Positions 30,845 through 40,516 of a stretch of 64,000 nt of DNA are shown piece after piece. The position numbers and the translations under genes were made by a program. The notes beneath the pieces were generated by a model that ran no database searches, was not told where the DNA came from, and saw only the letters and a program-made list of their open reading frames with translations. The stretch comes from Streptomyces sp. R302 (GTDB taxonomy: Bacteria; Actinomycetota; Actinomycetes; Streptomycetales; Streptomycetaceae). The stretch is from positions 248,001-312,000 of the forward strand of contig NZ_JABBGE010000002.1 in the NCBI RefSeq assembly GCF_012927245.1, in the 5' to 3' direction. How positions within the stretch are numbered: the first letter of the stretch is position 1; each line of letters opens with the position of its first letter.

Positions 30845-32875
30845 TCAGTCGTTGTTGGCGCCCGGCGTCGTCTTCTGGATCTGCAGCAGGAACTCGGCGT
30901 TCGACTTCGTCTGCTTGAGCTTGTCCAGGAGCAGCTCGATGGCCTGCTGCTGGTCGAGCGCGTGCAGCACGCGGCGGAGCTTCCAGGTGATGGCGAGCTC
31001 GTCGCTGCCGAGGAGGATCTCCTCCTTGCGGGTGCCCGAGGCGTCGACGTCGACGGCGGGGAAGATCCGCTTGTCGGCGAGCTTCCGGTCGAGCTTGAGC
31101 TCCATGTTGCCGGTGCCCTTGAACTCCTCGAAGATCACCTCGTCCATGCGCGAGCCGGTGTCGACCAGCGCGGTGGCCAGGATGGTCAGCGAGCCGCCGT
31201 CCTCGATGTTGCGCGCGGCACCGAAGAAGCGCTTCGGCGGGTAGAGCGCGGTCGAGTCGACACCACCGGACAGGATGCGGCCGGAGGCGGGCGCCGCGAG
31301 GTTGTACGCGCGGCCCAGACGGGTGATGGAGTCCAGCAGGACGACCACGTCGTGACCCAGCTCGACGAGGCGCTTGGCGCGCTCGATGGCCAGCTCGGCG
31401 ACGGTGGTGTGGTCCTCGGCCGGGCGGTCGAAGGTCGAGGAGATGACCTCGCCCTTCACCGACCGCTGCATGTCGGTGACCTCTTCCGGACGCTCGTCGA
31501 CCAGGACGACCATCAGGTGGCACTCGGGGTTGTTGTGGGTGATCGCGTTGGCGATCGCCTGCATGATCATGGTCTTGCCGGTCTTCGGCGGGGCCACGAT
31601 CAGACCGCGCTGGCCCTTGCCGATCGGCGACACGAGGTCGATGATCCGCGTGGTCAGCACGCCCGGGTCGGACTCCAGACGGAGCCGGTCCTGGGGGTAC
31701 AGCGGGGTCAGCTTGTTGAACTCGGGGCGGCCGCGGCCGGAGTCCGGCGCCATGCCGTTGGTCGAGTCGAGGCGGACCAGCGCGTTGAACTTCTCGCGGC
31801 GCTCGCCCTCCTTCGGCTGGCGGACCGCGCCGGTGAGGTGGTCGCCCTTGCGCAGACCGCTCTTGCGGACCTGGGCGAGGGAGACGTACACGTCGTTCGG
31901 ACCGGGCAGGTAGCCGGAGGTCCGGATGAACGCGTAGTTGTCGAGGATGTCCAGGATGCCCGCGACGGGGATCAGGACGTCGTCGTCGGAGACCTGCGGC
32001 TCGCCGGCGGCGAACTCGTCGCGCCCGCGACGGCCACGGCGGTCGCGGTAGCGGCCGCGACGGCCACGGCGGCCGCCCTCGAAGTCGTCGTCGTCGTCCT
32101 GCGGGGCGCCGCCCTGCGGACGCTGGCCCTGACCCTGCTGCTGGCCCTGGCCCTGGCGCTGCTGGTCCTTGCGCTGGCCGCCGCCCTGCTCCTTGTCGTC
32201 GCCCTTGCCGCGCTCGCGCTGGCGGTCACGACGGTCCCGGCGGTCACGGCGGGTGCGGCCCTCGGCGCCGTCGACGGCGGCCTCGGCCTTCTCGCCCTGC
32301 TGCTCGCCCTTGACCTCGGTACGCGCCTCGGCACGCGCCTCGGTACGGGCCTCGGTCTTCACGGCCTGCGCGCCCTCGGCACCCTCCGGCGAACCGGCGG
32401 GGGCGGTGGCACGACGGCGGCGGCGCTCGCCGGCCGGCTGCTCGTCGCCCTGGTCGGCACCGTTGGACTTCGACGGCTGGCCCGGGATGTCGATCTGCTG
32501 CTGGGCGGGGGCCGGCTCGGCCTTCTCCGCCTTCGGCTCGGCGGCCTCGGCGGACTCGCCCGTACGGGCCTTGGAGGTGGCGCGGCGCTTCGGCTTGGTC
32601 TCGGCGGCGGCCTCGGTCTTGGCGGGGGCGGCGGAGCCGGAACCGGCCTGCGCCTCCTTGATGACCTCGATCAGCTGGCTCTTGCGCATGCGCGCGGTGC
32701 CCCTGATGCCGAGGCCGGACGCGACCTGCTGCAGCTCGGCCAGGACCATGCCCTCGAGGCCGGTGCCGGAGCGGCGGCGCCGTGCGGTGCCGCTGCCGGC
32801 GGCACCTGCGGCGGGCGCGGCGGCGTCGACAGTGCTGTCGGCAGGCACGCCCATCAGATCGGTGGTGTCGCTCAC
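30845..32875 (-). CDS. rho: Transcription termination factor Rho
   Basis: A 676-aa hexameric RNA-dependent ATPase that ends transcription. The GTG at 32875 is supported by AAGGA about 7 bases upstream; the longer open frame is untranslated leader. It is far longer than E. coli Rho (419 aa). An N-terminal Rho_N helical domain (about 35-75) is followed by some 220 residues of Ala/Glu/Lys and then Arg/Gly/Asp/Gln-rich, RGG-like sequence ([17 protein letters not shown] near 275), as in high-GC actinobacteria. This insertion adds RNA-binding capacity for GC-rich transcripts. The conserved part has the cold-shock-like RNA domain ([12 protein letters not shown]), Walker [10 protein letters not shown], Walker [19 protein letters not shown] and the Q/R-loop region. 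Confidence 0.97.
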   Translation of the reverse strand: MSDTTDLMGVPADSTVDAAAPAAGAAGSGTARRRRSGTGLEGMVLAELQQVASGLGIRGTARMRKSQLIEVIKEAQAGSGSAAPAKTEAAAETKPKRRATSKARTGESAEAAEPKAEKAEPAPAQQQIDIPGQPSKSNGADQGDEQPAGERRRRRATAPAGSPEGAEGAQAVKTEARTEARAEARTEVKGEQQGEKAEAAVDGAEGRTRRDRRDRRDRQRERGKGDDKEQGGGQRKDQQRQGQGQQQGQGQRPQGGAPQDDDDDFEGGRRGRRGRYRDRRGRRGRDEFAAGEPQVSDDDVLIPVAGILDILDNYAFIRTSGYLPGPNDVYVSLAQVRKSGLRKGDHLTGAVRQPKEGERREKFNALVRLDSTNGMAPDSGRGRPEFNKLTPLYPQDRLRLESDPGVLTTRIIDLVSPIGKGQRGLIVAPPKTGKTMIMQAIANAITHNNPECHLMVVLVDERPEEVTDMQRSVKGEVISSTFDRPAEDHTTVAELAIERAKRLVELGHDVVVLLDSITRLGRAYNLAAPASGRILSGGVDSTALYPPKRFFGAARNIEDGGSLTILATALVDTGSRMDEVIFEEFKGTGNMELKLDRKLADKRIFPAVDVDASGTRKEEILLGSDELAITWKLRRVLHALDQQQAIELLLDKLKQTKSNAEFLLQIQKTTPGANND

Positions 32876-33302
32876 GAAGGGTCCTTCCCTGGAGCGGACG
32901 TCGGCCCTGTGGCTCGGCGACCGGTTGTGCTGTCCGGCAGGGTCCTGGTTGGTGGACCGTGTCCGGGGCGGTGGTCCCGCCGGGATGCGGCGAGAGAGAG
33001 GAAACGTGCTGTGGGTCCGGCCCGAGCGCCCCCTGCTCGGCCCTCGCATGGAATGAGCGAGGGGTGTCGTGCCGGTTCCGGAGCGTGCTCGAAACTGCTC
33101 AGGCAGGCTGCTCAGGCAGTTGGGGAGGCTCCCGGAAGAATGTGTGGTCCCTGAGGGGACACTCCGCACCGCTCCACAAAGAGGTCGGGTGCAGACTTGA
33201 GGTTAACACTACCGGCTCCAACAAACATTCCCCCTCTCACTCACCGGCAATCGCGTGTTCAGGACGCTGCCCGGCGTCCTTGGCACCGCCCGCCGCCGCG
33301 CC
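32876..33302 (-). other. Untranslated leader and promoter region of rho
   Basis: There is no gene in these 427 bases. They hold the long 5' leader of rho, a pair of 12-bp direct repeats CTGCTCAGGCAG (33095-33106 and 33108-33119) and the candidate SigR promoter at 33205-33232. About 70 bases separate that promoter from the thrB stop. Long leaders subject to Rho autoregulation are known for rho genes in other bacteria. Confidence 0.6.
33205..33232 (-). promoter_or_regulatory. Candidate SigR promoter upstream of rho
   Basis: On the minus strand GGGAAT (33232-33227) is followed after exactly 19 bases by GTT (33207-33205), matching GGGAAT-N18/19-GTT. A transcript from here would have a leader of roughly 320 bases before rho. 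The match could be chance, but it is the second such site in this 4-kb block. Confidence 0.5.
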
Positions 33303-34220
33303 TCAGGGCGCCAGCGGCAGCACGCTCGCTCCGGGCGCGTCGAGGTCGAGCCTGTTCGCGGCCCACCCCTCGCCCGCGAGCAGGGCGACCTTGTCGGCGG
33401 TCTTCCCGTCGGCCAGCGCGAGGACCGTGGGCCCCGCGCCGGAGATGACGGCGGGCACGCCGTCGGCCCGCAGCCGGTTCACAAGTGAGATGCTCTCCGG
33501 CATCGCGGGGGCCCGGTACTCCTGGTGCAGGCGGTCCTCGGTGGCCGCGAGCAGCAGCTCGGGGCGGCGGGTCAGGGCCTCGACGAGGAGGGCGGCGCGC
33601 CCGGCGTTGGCGGCGGCGTCCACGTGCGGGACGGTGCGCGGCAGCAGACCGCGGGCGGTCTCGGTCAGCACCGGCTTCCCGGGGACGAAAACCACCGGAA
33701 CGATGGAATCCGAGGGATCCATCCTGATCGCCCGCGCGGCGCCGGACTCGGTCCAGGCGAGGGTGAAGCCGCCGAGCAGACAGGCGGCGACGTTGTCGGG
33801 GTGGCCCTCGATCTCGGTGGCCAGCTCCAGGAGGGCGGCCTCGTCGAGCTTGCTGTCCCCGCCTATGGTCACGGCGCGGGCGGCGACGATGCCGGCGCAG
33901 ATGGCGGCGGAGGAGGAGCCGAGGCCGCGGCCGTGCGGGATGCGGTTGGCGCAGACGACCTCCAGGCCGCGCGGCTGCCCGCCGAGCAGGTCGAAGGCGG
34001 TGCGCAGGGAGCGTACGAGGAGGTGTCTCTCGTCGCGCGGGAGCGTCTCGGCGCCCTCTCCGGCGATGTCGACGTGCAGCCCGGAGTCGGCGACCCGGAC
34101 GACGACGTCGTCGTAGAGGCCCAGCGACAGGCCGAAGGCGTCGAAGCCCGGGCCGAGGTTGGCGCTGGTGGCGGGGACGCGCACCCGTACGGCGGCGGCG
34201 CGGAACGCGGGACCGGCCAT
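33303..34220 (-). CDS. thrB: Homoserine kinase
   Basis: A 305-aa GHMP-family kinase that phosphorylates homoserine, feeding threonine synthase. It starts MAGPAFRAAAVRVRVPATSA at 34220. The N-terminal motif VPATSANLGPGFDAFGL, the phosphate loop IPHGRGLGSSSAAICAG (near 92-108) and the C-terminal motif GVPAVISGAGPTVLALA are intact. Length is normal. It is 291 bp after thrC and separated from it by a hairpin, so it may have its own promoter. Confidence 0.97.
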   Translation of the reverse strand: MAGPAFRAAAVRVRVPATSANLGPGFDAFGLSLGLYDDVVVRVADSGLHVDIAGEGAETLPRDERHLLVRSLRTAFDLLGGQPRGLEVVCANRIPHGRGLGSSSAAICAGIVAARAVTIGGDSKLDEAALLELATEIEGHPDNVAACLLGGFTLAWTESGAARAIRMDPSDSIVPVVFVPGKPVLTETARGLLPRTVPHVDAAANAGRAALLVEALTRRPELLLAATEDRLHQEYRAPAMPESISLVNRLRADGVPAVISGAGPTVLALADGKTADKVALLAGEGWAANRLDLDAPGASVLPLAP

Positions 34221-34460
34221 CGCTCGATGACTCTCCTTGACTGCGGCGACGTGGTGTTCAAGAGAAGTGCTGGGGAACCCGGAGTACCGTTTCGGCCGTT
34301 TCGGCCGCGAGGAGGCGACAACGGCAACGGCACCACGCATATGCGTCGCGTCTGCGTCGCGGCGGGTTCGGTACAGCCTATCCAAGGAAGGTTCTGCGGC
34401 GACATAGGGCGCACAGGAGGCGCACGATGCGTGTCGCGCGCCAACCTGTGCATCTATGTA

Positions 34461-34493
34461 GGTTCCTGATCGGGTTTCGTCCGATCAGGAACC
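34461..34493. terminator. Hairpin after thrC
   Basis: A perfect 13-bp inverted repeat (34461-34473 and 34481-34493) with a 7-base loop, starting 18 bp beyond the thrC stop. It probably ends the hom-thrC transcript before thrB. Confidence 0.82.
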
Positions 34494-34511
34494 GACGCGG
34501 CCTCGACCGTT

Positions 34512-35582
34512 TCAGGCCAGTCCGAGCCGCTGCGCGGCGGTCGCGGCGTCCACCGGGACGGTGACCGGCTGCGGGGCGCCGGCGACGGCCCAGTCGGGGT
34601 CCTTCAGGCCGTTTCCGGTCACGGTGCAGACGATCCGCTGGCCCGGGTCGACCTTGCCCTGCTCGGCGGCCTTCAGCAGGCCGGCGACCGAGGCGGCCGA
34701 GGCGGGCTCCACGAAGACGCCCTCCTGCGCGGCCAACAGACGGTAGGCGCGCAGGATCTCACGGTCCGTCACCTCGTCGATGAAGCCGCCCGACTCGTCG
34801 CGCGCGGCGATCGCGTAGTCCCAGGAGGCCGGGTTGCCGATGCGGATCGCGGTGGCGATGGTGGAGGGGTCCTTGACGACCTCGCCGCGCACCAGGGGGG
34901 CCGAACCGGAGGCCTGGAAGCCCCACATGCGCGGGCGGCGGGTGGCGAGCCCGTCCTCGGCGTACTCGCGGTACCCCTTCCAGTACGCGGTGATGTTGCC
35001 CGCGTTGCCCACCGGGAGGACGTGGATGTCGGGCGCGTCGCCCAGCATGTCCACGATCTCGAACGCGGCGGTCTTCTGGCCCTCGATGCGGACCGGGTTG
35101 ACCGAATTGACCAGCGCGACCGGGTAGTTGTCGGACAGCGCGCGGGCCAGGTCCAGGCAGTCGTCGAAGTTGCCGTCCACCTGGAGGATCTTCGCGCCGT
35201 GCACGAGTGCCTGGCCCATCTTGCCGAGCGCGATCTTGCCCTGGGGCACCAGGACCGCGGAGACCATCCCGGCCCGCACCGCGTACGCGGCGGCGGAGGC
35301 GGAGGTGTTGCCGGTGGAGGCGCAGATGACCGCCTTGGCGCCCTCCTCCTTCGCCCGGGTGATGGCCATGGTCATGCCCCGGTCCTTGAAGGAACCGGTG
35401 GGGTTGGCGCCCTCGACCTTGAGGTGCACCTCGCAGCCCGTGCGCTCGGAGAGGACCTGGGCGGGGACGAGCGGCGTACCGCCCTCACGGAGCGTGACGA
35501 CCGGCGTCGTGTCCGTGACCGGAAGGCGGTCCCGGTACTCCTCGATGATGCCGCGCCACTGGTGGGTGCCCTGGTTGGTCAT
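34512..35582 (-). CDS. thrC: Threonine synthase
   Basis: A 356-aa fold-type II PLP enzyme that converts O-phosphohomoserine to threonine. The PLP lysine lies in [14 protein letters not shown] near 61-74. The phosphate-binding loop [16 protein letters not shown] near 190 and the C-terminal [13 protein letters not shown] are present. It is the short class-2 form of actinobacteria and plants. It begins 6 bp after the hom stop, with a ribosome site inside the gene end, so the two are one operon. Confidence 0.97.
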   Translation of the reverse strand: MTNQGTHQWRGIIEEYRDRLPVTDTTPVVTLREGGTPLVPAQVLSERTGCEVHLKVEGANPTGSFKDRGMTMAITRAKEEGAKAVICASTGNTSASAAAYAVRAGMVSAVLVPQGKIALGKMGQALVHGAKILQVDGNFDDCLDLARALSDNYPVALVNSVNPVRIEGQKTAAFEIVDMLGDAPDIHVLPVGNAGNITAYWKGYREYAEDGLATRRPRMWGFQASGSAPLVRGEVVKDPSTIATAIRIGNPASWDYAIAARDESGGFIDEVTDREILRAYRLLAAQEGVFVEPASAASVAGLLKAAEQGKVDPGQRIVCTVTGNGLKDPDWAVAGAPQPVTVPVDAATAAQRLGLA

Positions 35583-35588
35583 GGGTCC

Positions 35589-36878
35589 TTACTCCCCTTC
35601 AACACGCATGATGCTGGCGACACCGCGCACGGTGTCGAGCTTGCGCAGCGCCTCGACCGTCCCGGAGAGGGCGGCGTCGGCCGCGCGGTGGGTGACGACG
35701 ACGAGCGATGCCTCGCCGTCCTTGCCCTGCTGGCGCACGGTATCGATCGATACGCCGTGCTCGGCGAAGACCGTCGCGACCTGGGCGAGGACGCCCGGCT
35801 TGTCGGCCACGTCGAGACTGATGTGGTACCGCGTCACCACGTCGCCCATGGGGCTCACGGGCAGCTGGGTGTACGCGGACTCGCCGGGGCCCGTCGCCTC
35901 GTTGAGACGGTTGCGGCAGACGGCGACGACGTCGCCGAGAACGGCCGAGGCGGTCGGCGCGCCGCCCGCCCCCGGACCGTAGAACATGAGCTGCCCGGCG
36001 GCCTCCGCCTCGACGAAGACCGCGTTGTACGCCTCGCGGACGGAGGCCAGCGGGTGGCTCAGCGGGATCATCGCGGGGTGCACGCGCGCGGTGACGGACT
36101 CGCCGTCGGCGGCCCGCTCGCAGATCGCGAGCAGCTTGATGGTGCAGCCCATCTCCTTGGCGGAGGCGAAGTCGGCGGCGGTGACCTCGGTCATGCCCTC
36201 GCGGTAGACGTCGTCGAGGCGCACGCGCGTGTGGAAGGCGATTCCGGCGAGGATGGCGGCCTTGGCGGCGGCGTCGAAGCCCTCGACGTCGGCGGTCGGG
36301 TCGGCCTCGGCGTATCCGAGCGCGGTGGCCTCGTCCAGGGCCTCCTGGTAGCCGGCGCCGGTCGAGTCCATCTTGTCGAGGATGAAGTTCGTGGTGCCGT
36401 TGACGATGCCCATGACGCGGTTGATCTTGTCGCCGGCGAGGGACTCGCGCAGCGGGCGGATCAGCGGGATCGCGCCGGCGACGGCGGCCTCGTAGTACAG
36501 GTCCTGCCCGTGCCGCTGGGCGGAGGCGTACAGGGTCGCGCCGTCCTGGGCGAGCAGCGCCTTGTTGGCGGAGACCACGGAGGCGCCGTGCTCGAAGGCG
36601 GTGGTGATGAGGGTGCGGGCCGGCTCGATCCCGCCGATGACCTCGACGACGACGTCGATGTCCCCGCGTTTGACCAGGGCGGTGGCGTCGGTGGTGATCA
36701 GCGCCGGGTCGACGCCGCCGCGGACCTTGTCGGGCCGGCGGACGGCGACACCGGCGAGCTCGACCGGCGCGCCGATGCGCGCGGCGAGGTCGTCGGCGTG
36801 CGTCGTCATGATGCGCGCCACCTCGGAGCCGACAACTCCACAGCCCAGCAGCGCCACCTTCAGCGGACGCGTACGCAT
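35589..36878 (-). CDS. hom: Homoserine dehydrogenase
   Basis: A 429-aa NAD(P)-dependent enzyme that reduces aspartate semialdehyde to homoserine. The ATG at 36878 is used, with GAGG 7 bases upstream; an ATG one codon earlier is equivalent. The Rossmann motif is LKVALLGCGVVGSEVA. The catalytic region includes NALVSANKALLAQDG-type sequence and GIVNGTTNFIL near 190. The C-terminal ACT domain (about 355-425, starting YHISLDVADKPGVLAQVA) is the usual site of threonine feedback inhibition. It heads the hom-thrC unit, 148 bp after lysA. Confidence 0.97.
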   Translation of the reverse strand: MRTRPLKVALLGCGVVGSEVARIMTTHADDLAARIGAPVELAGVAVRRPDKVRGGVDPALITTDATALVKRGDIDVVVEVIGGIEPARTLITTAFEHGASVVSANKALLAQDGATLYASAQRHGQDLYYEAAVAGAIPLIRPLRESLAGDKINRVMGIVNGTTNFILDKMDSTGAGYQEALDEATALGYAEADPTADVEGFDAAAKAAILAGIAFHTRVRLDDVYREGMTEVTAADFASAKEMGCTIKLLAICERAADGESVTARVHPAMIPLSHPLASVREAYNAVFVEAEAAGQLMFYGPGAGGAPTASAVLGDVVAVCRNRLNEATGPGESAYTQLPVSPMGDVVTRYHISLDVADKPGVLAQVATVFAEHGVSIDTVRQQGKDGEASLVVVTHRAADAALSGTVEALRKLDTVRGVASIMRVEGE

Positions 36879-37026
36879 CATCCGACCTCGTTTCTCGTAC
36901 TTCTGATTCGTATCTCTACGGTTCTTGCGGTTCTCGCGGGGATGAGAACAAGTCTCACTCACCGGACGGAGGATTCCGCCGCCCGTCCGGATCCTGAGAC
37001 ATCGATTCCACCACCCGACTATTTCA

Positions 37027-38418
37027 TCAGCCGACGTCGAGACGCAGGAGATCTTCCTCCGTCTCGCGGCGGACGATGACCCTCGCTTCGCCGTCCCGGA
37101 CCGCCACCACGGGCGGCCGGAGGGCGTGGTTGTAGTTGCTCGCCATGGAGCGGCAGTAGGCGCCGGTGGCCGGCACGGCGATCAGGTCTCCGGGCGCCAG
37201 GTCGGCGGGGAGGAAGGCGTCGCGGACGACGATGTCGCCGCTCTCGCAGTGCTTGCCGACGACGCGGGAGAGCATCGGCTCGGCGTCGCTGACGCGGGAG
37301 ACCAGGCTGACGCTGTACTCGGCGTCGTACAGGGCGGTACGGATGTTGTCCGACATGCCGCCGTCGACGCTCACGTACGTGCGCAGCCCGTCGAGCGGCT
37401 TGATCGTGCCGACCCGGTACAGCGTGAACGCGGTCGGCCCGACGATGGCGCGCCCGGGTTCGACCGAGATCCGCGGGGTCCGCAGCCCGGCGGCCTCGCA
37501 CTCCCGCGTCACGATCTCGCCGAGCGCCTTGGCGATCTCGTGCGGCTCGCGCGGGTCGTCCTCGGAGGTGTACGCGATGCCGAGGCCGCCGCCGAGGTCG
37601 ATCTCGGGCAGCTCGACGCCGTGCTCGTCGCGCACCTCGGCGAGGAGCTGGACGACGCGGCGGGCCGAGACCTCGAAGCCGGCCATGTCGAAGATCTGCG
37701 AGCCGATGTGCGAGTGGATGCCGATGAGCTCCAGGCCGTCGAGCTTCAGCGCCCGGCGCACGGCCTCGGCGGCCTGCCCGCCGGCGAGCGCGATGCCGAA
37801 CTTCTGGTCCTCGTGGGCGGTGGCGATGAACTCGTGCGTGTGCGCCTCCACACCCACGGTCACCCGGATCTGCACCCGCTGCCGCTTGCCGAGGGACTGG
37901 GCGATGTGCGCGACCCGGACGATCTCCTGGAAGGAGTCGAGGACGATCCGCCCGACGCCGACCTCGACGGCCCGCCGGATCTCCTCCTCGCTCTTGTTGT
38001 TGCCGTGGAAGGCGATCCGCTCGGCGGGCATGCCGGCGGAGAGCGCGGTGGCGAGCTCGCCGCCGGAGCAGACGTCGAGGTTGAGCCCCTCCTCGTGCAG
38101 CCAGCGGACGATCGCGCGGGAGAGGAAGGCCTTGCCGGCGTAGAAGACGTCGGCCTCGGTGCCGAAGGCCTCGGCCCAGGCGCGGCAGCGGGCGCGGAAG
38201 TCGGTCTCGTCGAGGAAGTACGCGGGGGTCCCGAACTCCTCGGCGAGATCGGTGACGCGCAGCCCGCCGATGGTCGCGACGCCCTGCCCGTCCCGCTCGA
38301 CGGTCCGCGCCCACACCTTGGTGTCGAGCGTGTTCAGGTCGGCGGGCGGGGCGGTGTAGTGGCCCTCGGGGAGGACGTCGGCGTGGCGGGGGCCTGCGGG
38401 GTGGGCGGAACGGCTCAT
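37027..38418 (-). CDS. lysA: Diaminopimelate decarboxylase
   Basis: A 463-aa fold-type III PLP enzyme that makes lysine from meso-diaminopimelate. The PLP lysine is in [15 protein letters not shown] near 93. The His motif [16 protein letters not shown] and the Gly-rich [15 protein letters not shown] are intact. Active-site Cys and Asp lie in [15 protein letters not shown] near 380. The N-terminal 50 residues are somewhat longer than in E. coli, normal for streptomycetes. It starts 15 bp after nrtL and shares its direction with hom. Confidence 0.97.
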   Translation of the reverse strand: MSRSAHPAGPRHADVLPEGHYTAPPADLNTLDTKVWARTVERDGQGVATIGGLRVTDLAEEFGTPAYFLDETDFRARCRAWAEAFGTEADVFYAGKAFLSRAIVRWLHEEGLNLDVCSGGELATALSAGMPAERIAFHGNNKSEEEIRRAVEVGVGRIVLDSFQEIVRVAHIAQSLGKRQRVQIRVTVGVEAHTHEFIATAHEDQKFGIALAGGQAAEAVRRALKLDGLELIGIHSHIGSQIFDMAGFEVSARRVVQLLAEVRDEHGVELPEIDLGGGLGIAYTSEDDPREPHEIAKALGEIVTRECEAAGLRTPRISVEPGRAIVGPTAFTLYRVGTIKPLDGLRTYVSVDGGMSDNIRTALYDAEYSVSLVSRVSDAEPMLSRVVGKHCESGDIVVRDAFLPADLAPGDLIAVPATGAYCRSMASNYNHALRPPVVAVRDGEARVIVRRETEEDLLRLDVG

Positions 38419-38433
38419 GTCTGGTCAGCTCTT

Positions 38434-39402
38434 TCAGATCCGGTCGGGTGCGCTGATGCCGAGCACGGAGAGGCCGCCGGCGAGCACCGTCCCGGCGGCT
38501 TCGGCGAGCGCGAGCCGGGAACGGTGGGCGGCCGAGGGTTTCTCGTCGCCGAGCGGCAGAACGGTGTGCTGGAAGCCGAGCAGCGCGTCGGCGACGGCTT
38601 CGAGGTGCCGGGCGACCCGGTCGGGGGCGCGGTGGCGGGCGGCGGCGAGAAGCACGGCGGGGTGGTCGCGGAGCAGCCCGAGCAGCTCCCCGTCGACGTC
38701 GGCCTCGGCCTCGTACGCGGGGAGGACACCGAGCTGCGCCCCATTGACGAGGAGCCGCCGTACACGGGAGTGGGCGTACTGCACACGGAACAGCGCGTTG
38801 CGCTCGTGCCGTACGAGGAGCGGAGCCCCGTCGAGGGGCCGGTCGTGGAGCGCGGCCCGCAGCAGCCGCCACCGACCGGCGTCGCTGCCGAGGGCCTCAC
38901 TGTCGTACGTACCCGGGTGCACGTACAGCCGCTCGCCGCCGGTCTCGACGCGGGCCAGGCCGCCCTGCCCGGTCAGCAGCCCGATCAGACAGGCGACGAC
39001 GACCTGGGCACGCGCCTCGGCGACGGGCTCGAACCGGAAGCTCTCCCCGGCGAGGGCGTCACCACGCCCGTACGAGAGCCCGGCGGCGCGCACGGCCGCC
39101 ACGACCTCGGCCCCGCCACCGGGGCGCAGGGTGAAATTGAGGAACCCGGGCCCGGTGATGTCCACGGCGAGGATCCCGTCGGCCCCCTCCAGCCGCTCCT
39201 TCAGTACGGAGGCGACGTCGAGCGCGGCCCGCCCGGCCGGCCGGGCGAGGGACAGGGCGACGCTGCTGGCGTACTCCCCCACCCCTCCGGGCCGCGCCTT
39301 CTCGACCTTCACGCGCGGAGGAACATCGACCCGCAGCGCACCGTCGTCGACCGCACGGCGCACGGCGTGCTGCACGGTGAGGGAGAGGTCCGCGGGGGTC
39401 AC
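38434..39402 (-). CDS. nrtL: ArgS-related anticodon-binding protein NrtL
   Basis: A 322-aa protein made from the two ends of an arginyl-tRNA synthetase. The N-terminal part (about 1-115) resembles the Add-1 tRNA D-loop binding domain (EYASSVALSLARPAG, ITGPGFLNFTL). The C-terminal part (about 190-322) is a DALR anticodon-binding domain with FRVQYAHSRVRRLL. The catalytic Rossmann core with HIGH and KMSK motifs is missing. Streptomycetes keep this gene next to lysA and a tRNA-Arg gene. A role in tRNA handling is suspected only. The GTG start lacks a ribosome site and follows a -10-like box by 6 bases. Confidence 0.9.
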   Translation of the reverse strand: MTPADLSLTVQHAVRRAVDDGALRVDVPPRVKVEKARPGGVGEYASSVALSLARPAGRAALDVASVLKERLEGADGILAVDITGPGFLNFTLRPGGGAEVVAAVRAAGLSYGRGDALAGESFRFEPVAEARAQVVVACLIGLLTGQGGLARVETGGERLYVHPGTYDSEALGSDAGRWRLLRAALHDRPLDGAPLLVRHERNALFRVQYAHSRVRRLLVNGAQLGVLPAYEAEADVDGELLGLLRDHPAVLLAAARHRAPDRVARHLEAVADALLGFQHTVLPLGDEKPSAAHRSRLALAEAAGTVLAGGLSVLGISAPDRI

Positions 39403-39408
39403 GGTCCC

Positions 39409-39414
39409 AGCCTA
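39409..39414 (-). promoter_or_regulatory. Candidate -10 box for leaderless nrtL-lysA transcript
   Basis: On the minus strand TAGGCT, then GGGACC, then the GTG start of nrtL, with no ribosome site. It mirrors the adenosyltransferase promoter at 8902. Confidence 0.5.
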
Positions 39415-39516
39415 GGGGAGGAGGGGGGTCGGAACGCGAACCGGTTTCGCCATACGGGCACCTGGTATCCCCCGGACAACGAATCCCCAGGTCCAGGTGG
39501 AATCAGGCGCCCCCAC

Positions 39517-39990
39517 TCACCGACCGGGGCAGAAACTCCCCGCCGCCCCCGGTCTCTCGGGGTGGCCGTCCCCTGCGGACGGCTCCTCTCCCGCGTCGGC
39601 CCCACCGGCCTGGCGCCGCTGCCGGGGCTCGCGGTGCAGAAGCTGCCGGACGACCCGTACGAGCTCCGCCGGCTCGAAGGGCTTCGCGAGGAACGCGTCC
39701 GCCGCCGGAGCCCCCTCGCCCTCCCCGCCGGCACTGATGATCGCCACGGGCAGATGCCGCGTCCGCGGATCCTCCCGCAGCCGCTGGGCGGTCTTGATCC
39801 CGTCGAGCCGCGGCATGACGACGTCGAGCGTCACGACGTCGGGCCGCACGCGATGCACGACGTCCAGACACTCGGCACCATCGGCCGCGGTCACGACCTC
39901 GAACCCCTCGAGTTCGAGATTGACCCTGATCAACTGCCGGATGACCTTGTTGTCGTCGACAACGAGCACCCGCCCGGACACGCCTGACAC
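39517..39990 (-). CDS. Single-domain response regulator
   Basis: A receiver protein of about 157 aa with no output domain. Acidic residues D12/D13 (LVVDDNKV), the phospho-acceptor D56 (VVTLDVVMPRLDG), a switch Ser/Thr in AIISAGGEGEG, and the Lys of FLAKPFEPAE are all present. After residue 125 the tail is Arg/Gly/Ala-rich and probably disordered. GTG at 39990 is used; another GTG three codons later is possible. No kinase gene is adjacent. It probably acts through protein contacts. Confidence 0.87.
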   Translation of the reverse strand: MSGVSGRVLVVDDNKVIRQLIRVNLELEGFEVVTAADGAECLDVVHRVRPDVVTLDVVMPRLDGIKTAQRLREDPRTRHLPVAIISAGGEGEGAPAADAFLAKPFEPAELVRVVRQLLHREPRQRRQAGGADAGEEPSAGDGHPERPGAAGSFCPGR

Positions 39991-40090
39991 GTGAACGAGA
40001 GTAGGCCGCCCCGAGGGGCTGCGTCCGGGTTTTGCCCACTTCCGACCCACGCGAGCGAACACCCCCGAGGTGACGCCCCGGAAATACCTG

Positions 40091-40121
40091 TTCACAGGCA
40101 CCCCACGACAGCTGGTAAGGT
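40091..40121 (+). promoter_or_regulatory. Possible promoter of the tRNA-Arg gene
   Basis: TTCACA at 40091 and TAAGGT at 40116 with a 19-base spacer, placing a start site about 22 bases before the mature tRNA. The spacing is long, so the boxes are tentative. Confidence 0.3.
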
Positions 40122-40150
40122 TTCACCCGTCGCCGCCAAGCAGCGACAAC

Positions 40151-40222
40151 GCCCCCGTAGCTCAGGGGATAGAGCAACGGCCTCCGGAGCCGTGTGCGCA
40201 GGTTCGAATCCTGCCGGGGGCA
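40151..40222 (+). tRNA. tRNA-Arg (anticodon CCG)
   Basis: The 72-base cloverleaf has a 7-bp acceptor stem (GCCCCCG with CGGGGGC), D-arm TAGCTCAGGGGATAGAGC, and anticodon stem ACGGC/GCCGT with loop CTCCGGA. The anticodon CCG is at 40184-40186. The T-arm contains GGTTCGAATCC. The discriminator base is A and no CCA is encoded. It reads CGG, a very common Arg codon in GC-rich genomes. Its 3' half is the attachment site of the island that follows; integration preserves the complete gene. Confidence 0.97.
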
Positions 40223-40226
40223 CTTC
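40177..40226. repeat. attL: 50-bp att repeat inside tRNA-Arg
   Basis: The segment from the anticodon stem to four bases beyond the tRNA end is repeated without mismatch at 54761-54810. One mismatch further left, four more bases (GAGC) match. Such a tRNA 3'-half repeat is the standard crossover site of tyrosine-recombinase elements. Confidence 0.95.
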
Positions 40227-40233
40227 CGGAAAG

Positions 40234-40267
40234 AGGGTCTGACCAGCGGAAACGCTGGCCAGGCCCT
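40234..40267 (+). terminator. Hairpin after tRNA-Arg
   Basis: A 15-bp stem (40234-40248 and 40253-40267) with GAAA loop and two wobble pairs, followed by TTCTC. It is 12 bases from the tRNA end. Confidence 0.82.
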
Positions 40268-40278
40268 TTCTCGTACAT

Positions 40279-40290
40279 GTCAAAACGCAA
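40279..40290 (+). repeat. 12-bp direct repeat near attL, copy 1 (possible integrase arm site)
   Basis: GTCAAAACGCAA, repeated exactly at 40505-40516. Short direct repeats within a few hundred bases of the crossover site are typical arm-type binding sites of tyrosine recombinases. Confidence 0.5.
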
Positions 40291-40504
40291 ACGGCCCTTC
40301 GGCCATTGCTGTTTCCCTACCCTCGGGGTCTGCGATTCGAGCACCACTCCTCTCGCGACTCGTTCCCGCAGGTCAGGCACCCCGTCAGGGGGCCGGCGGA
40401 TCCACCCGCCATCAAAAACCTGATGATGTGACGGAACGTACGGCTGAGTAGTGTCGTTTCCCTCACGCACCGGCTGCGACCTGCGCGAACGCGGTCGACC
40501 GCGC

Positions 40505-40516
40505 GTCAAAACGCAA
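40505..40516 (+). repeat. 12-bp direct repeat near attL, copy 2 (possible integrase arm site)
   Basis: The second copy of GTCAAAACGCAA, 226 bp from the first and in the same orientation. Confidence 0.5.

Noticed and set aside
36882..37026. Lysine or T-box type leader between lysA and hom
   Set aside because: The gap is 148 bp and shows no T-box, specifier stem-loop or L-box features.
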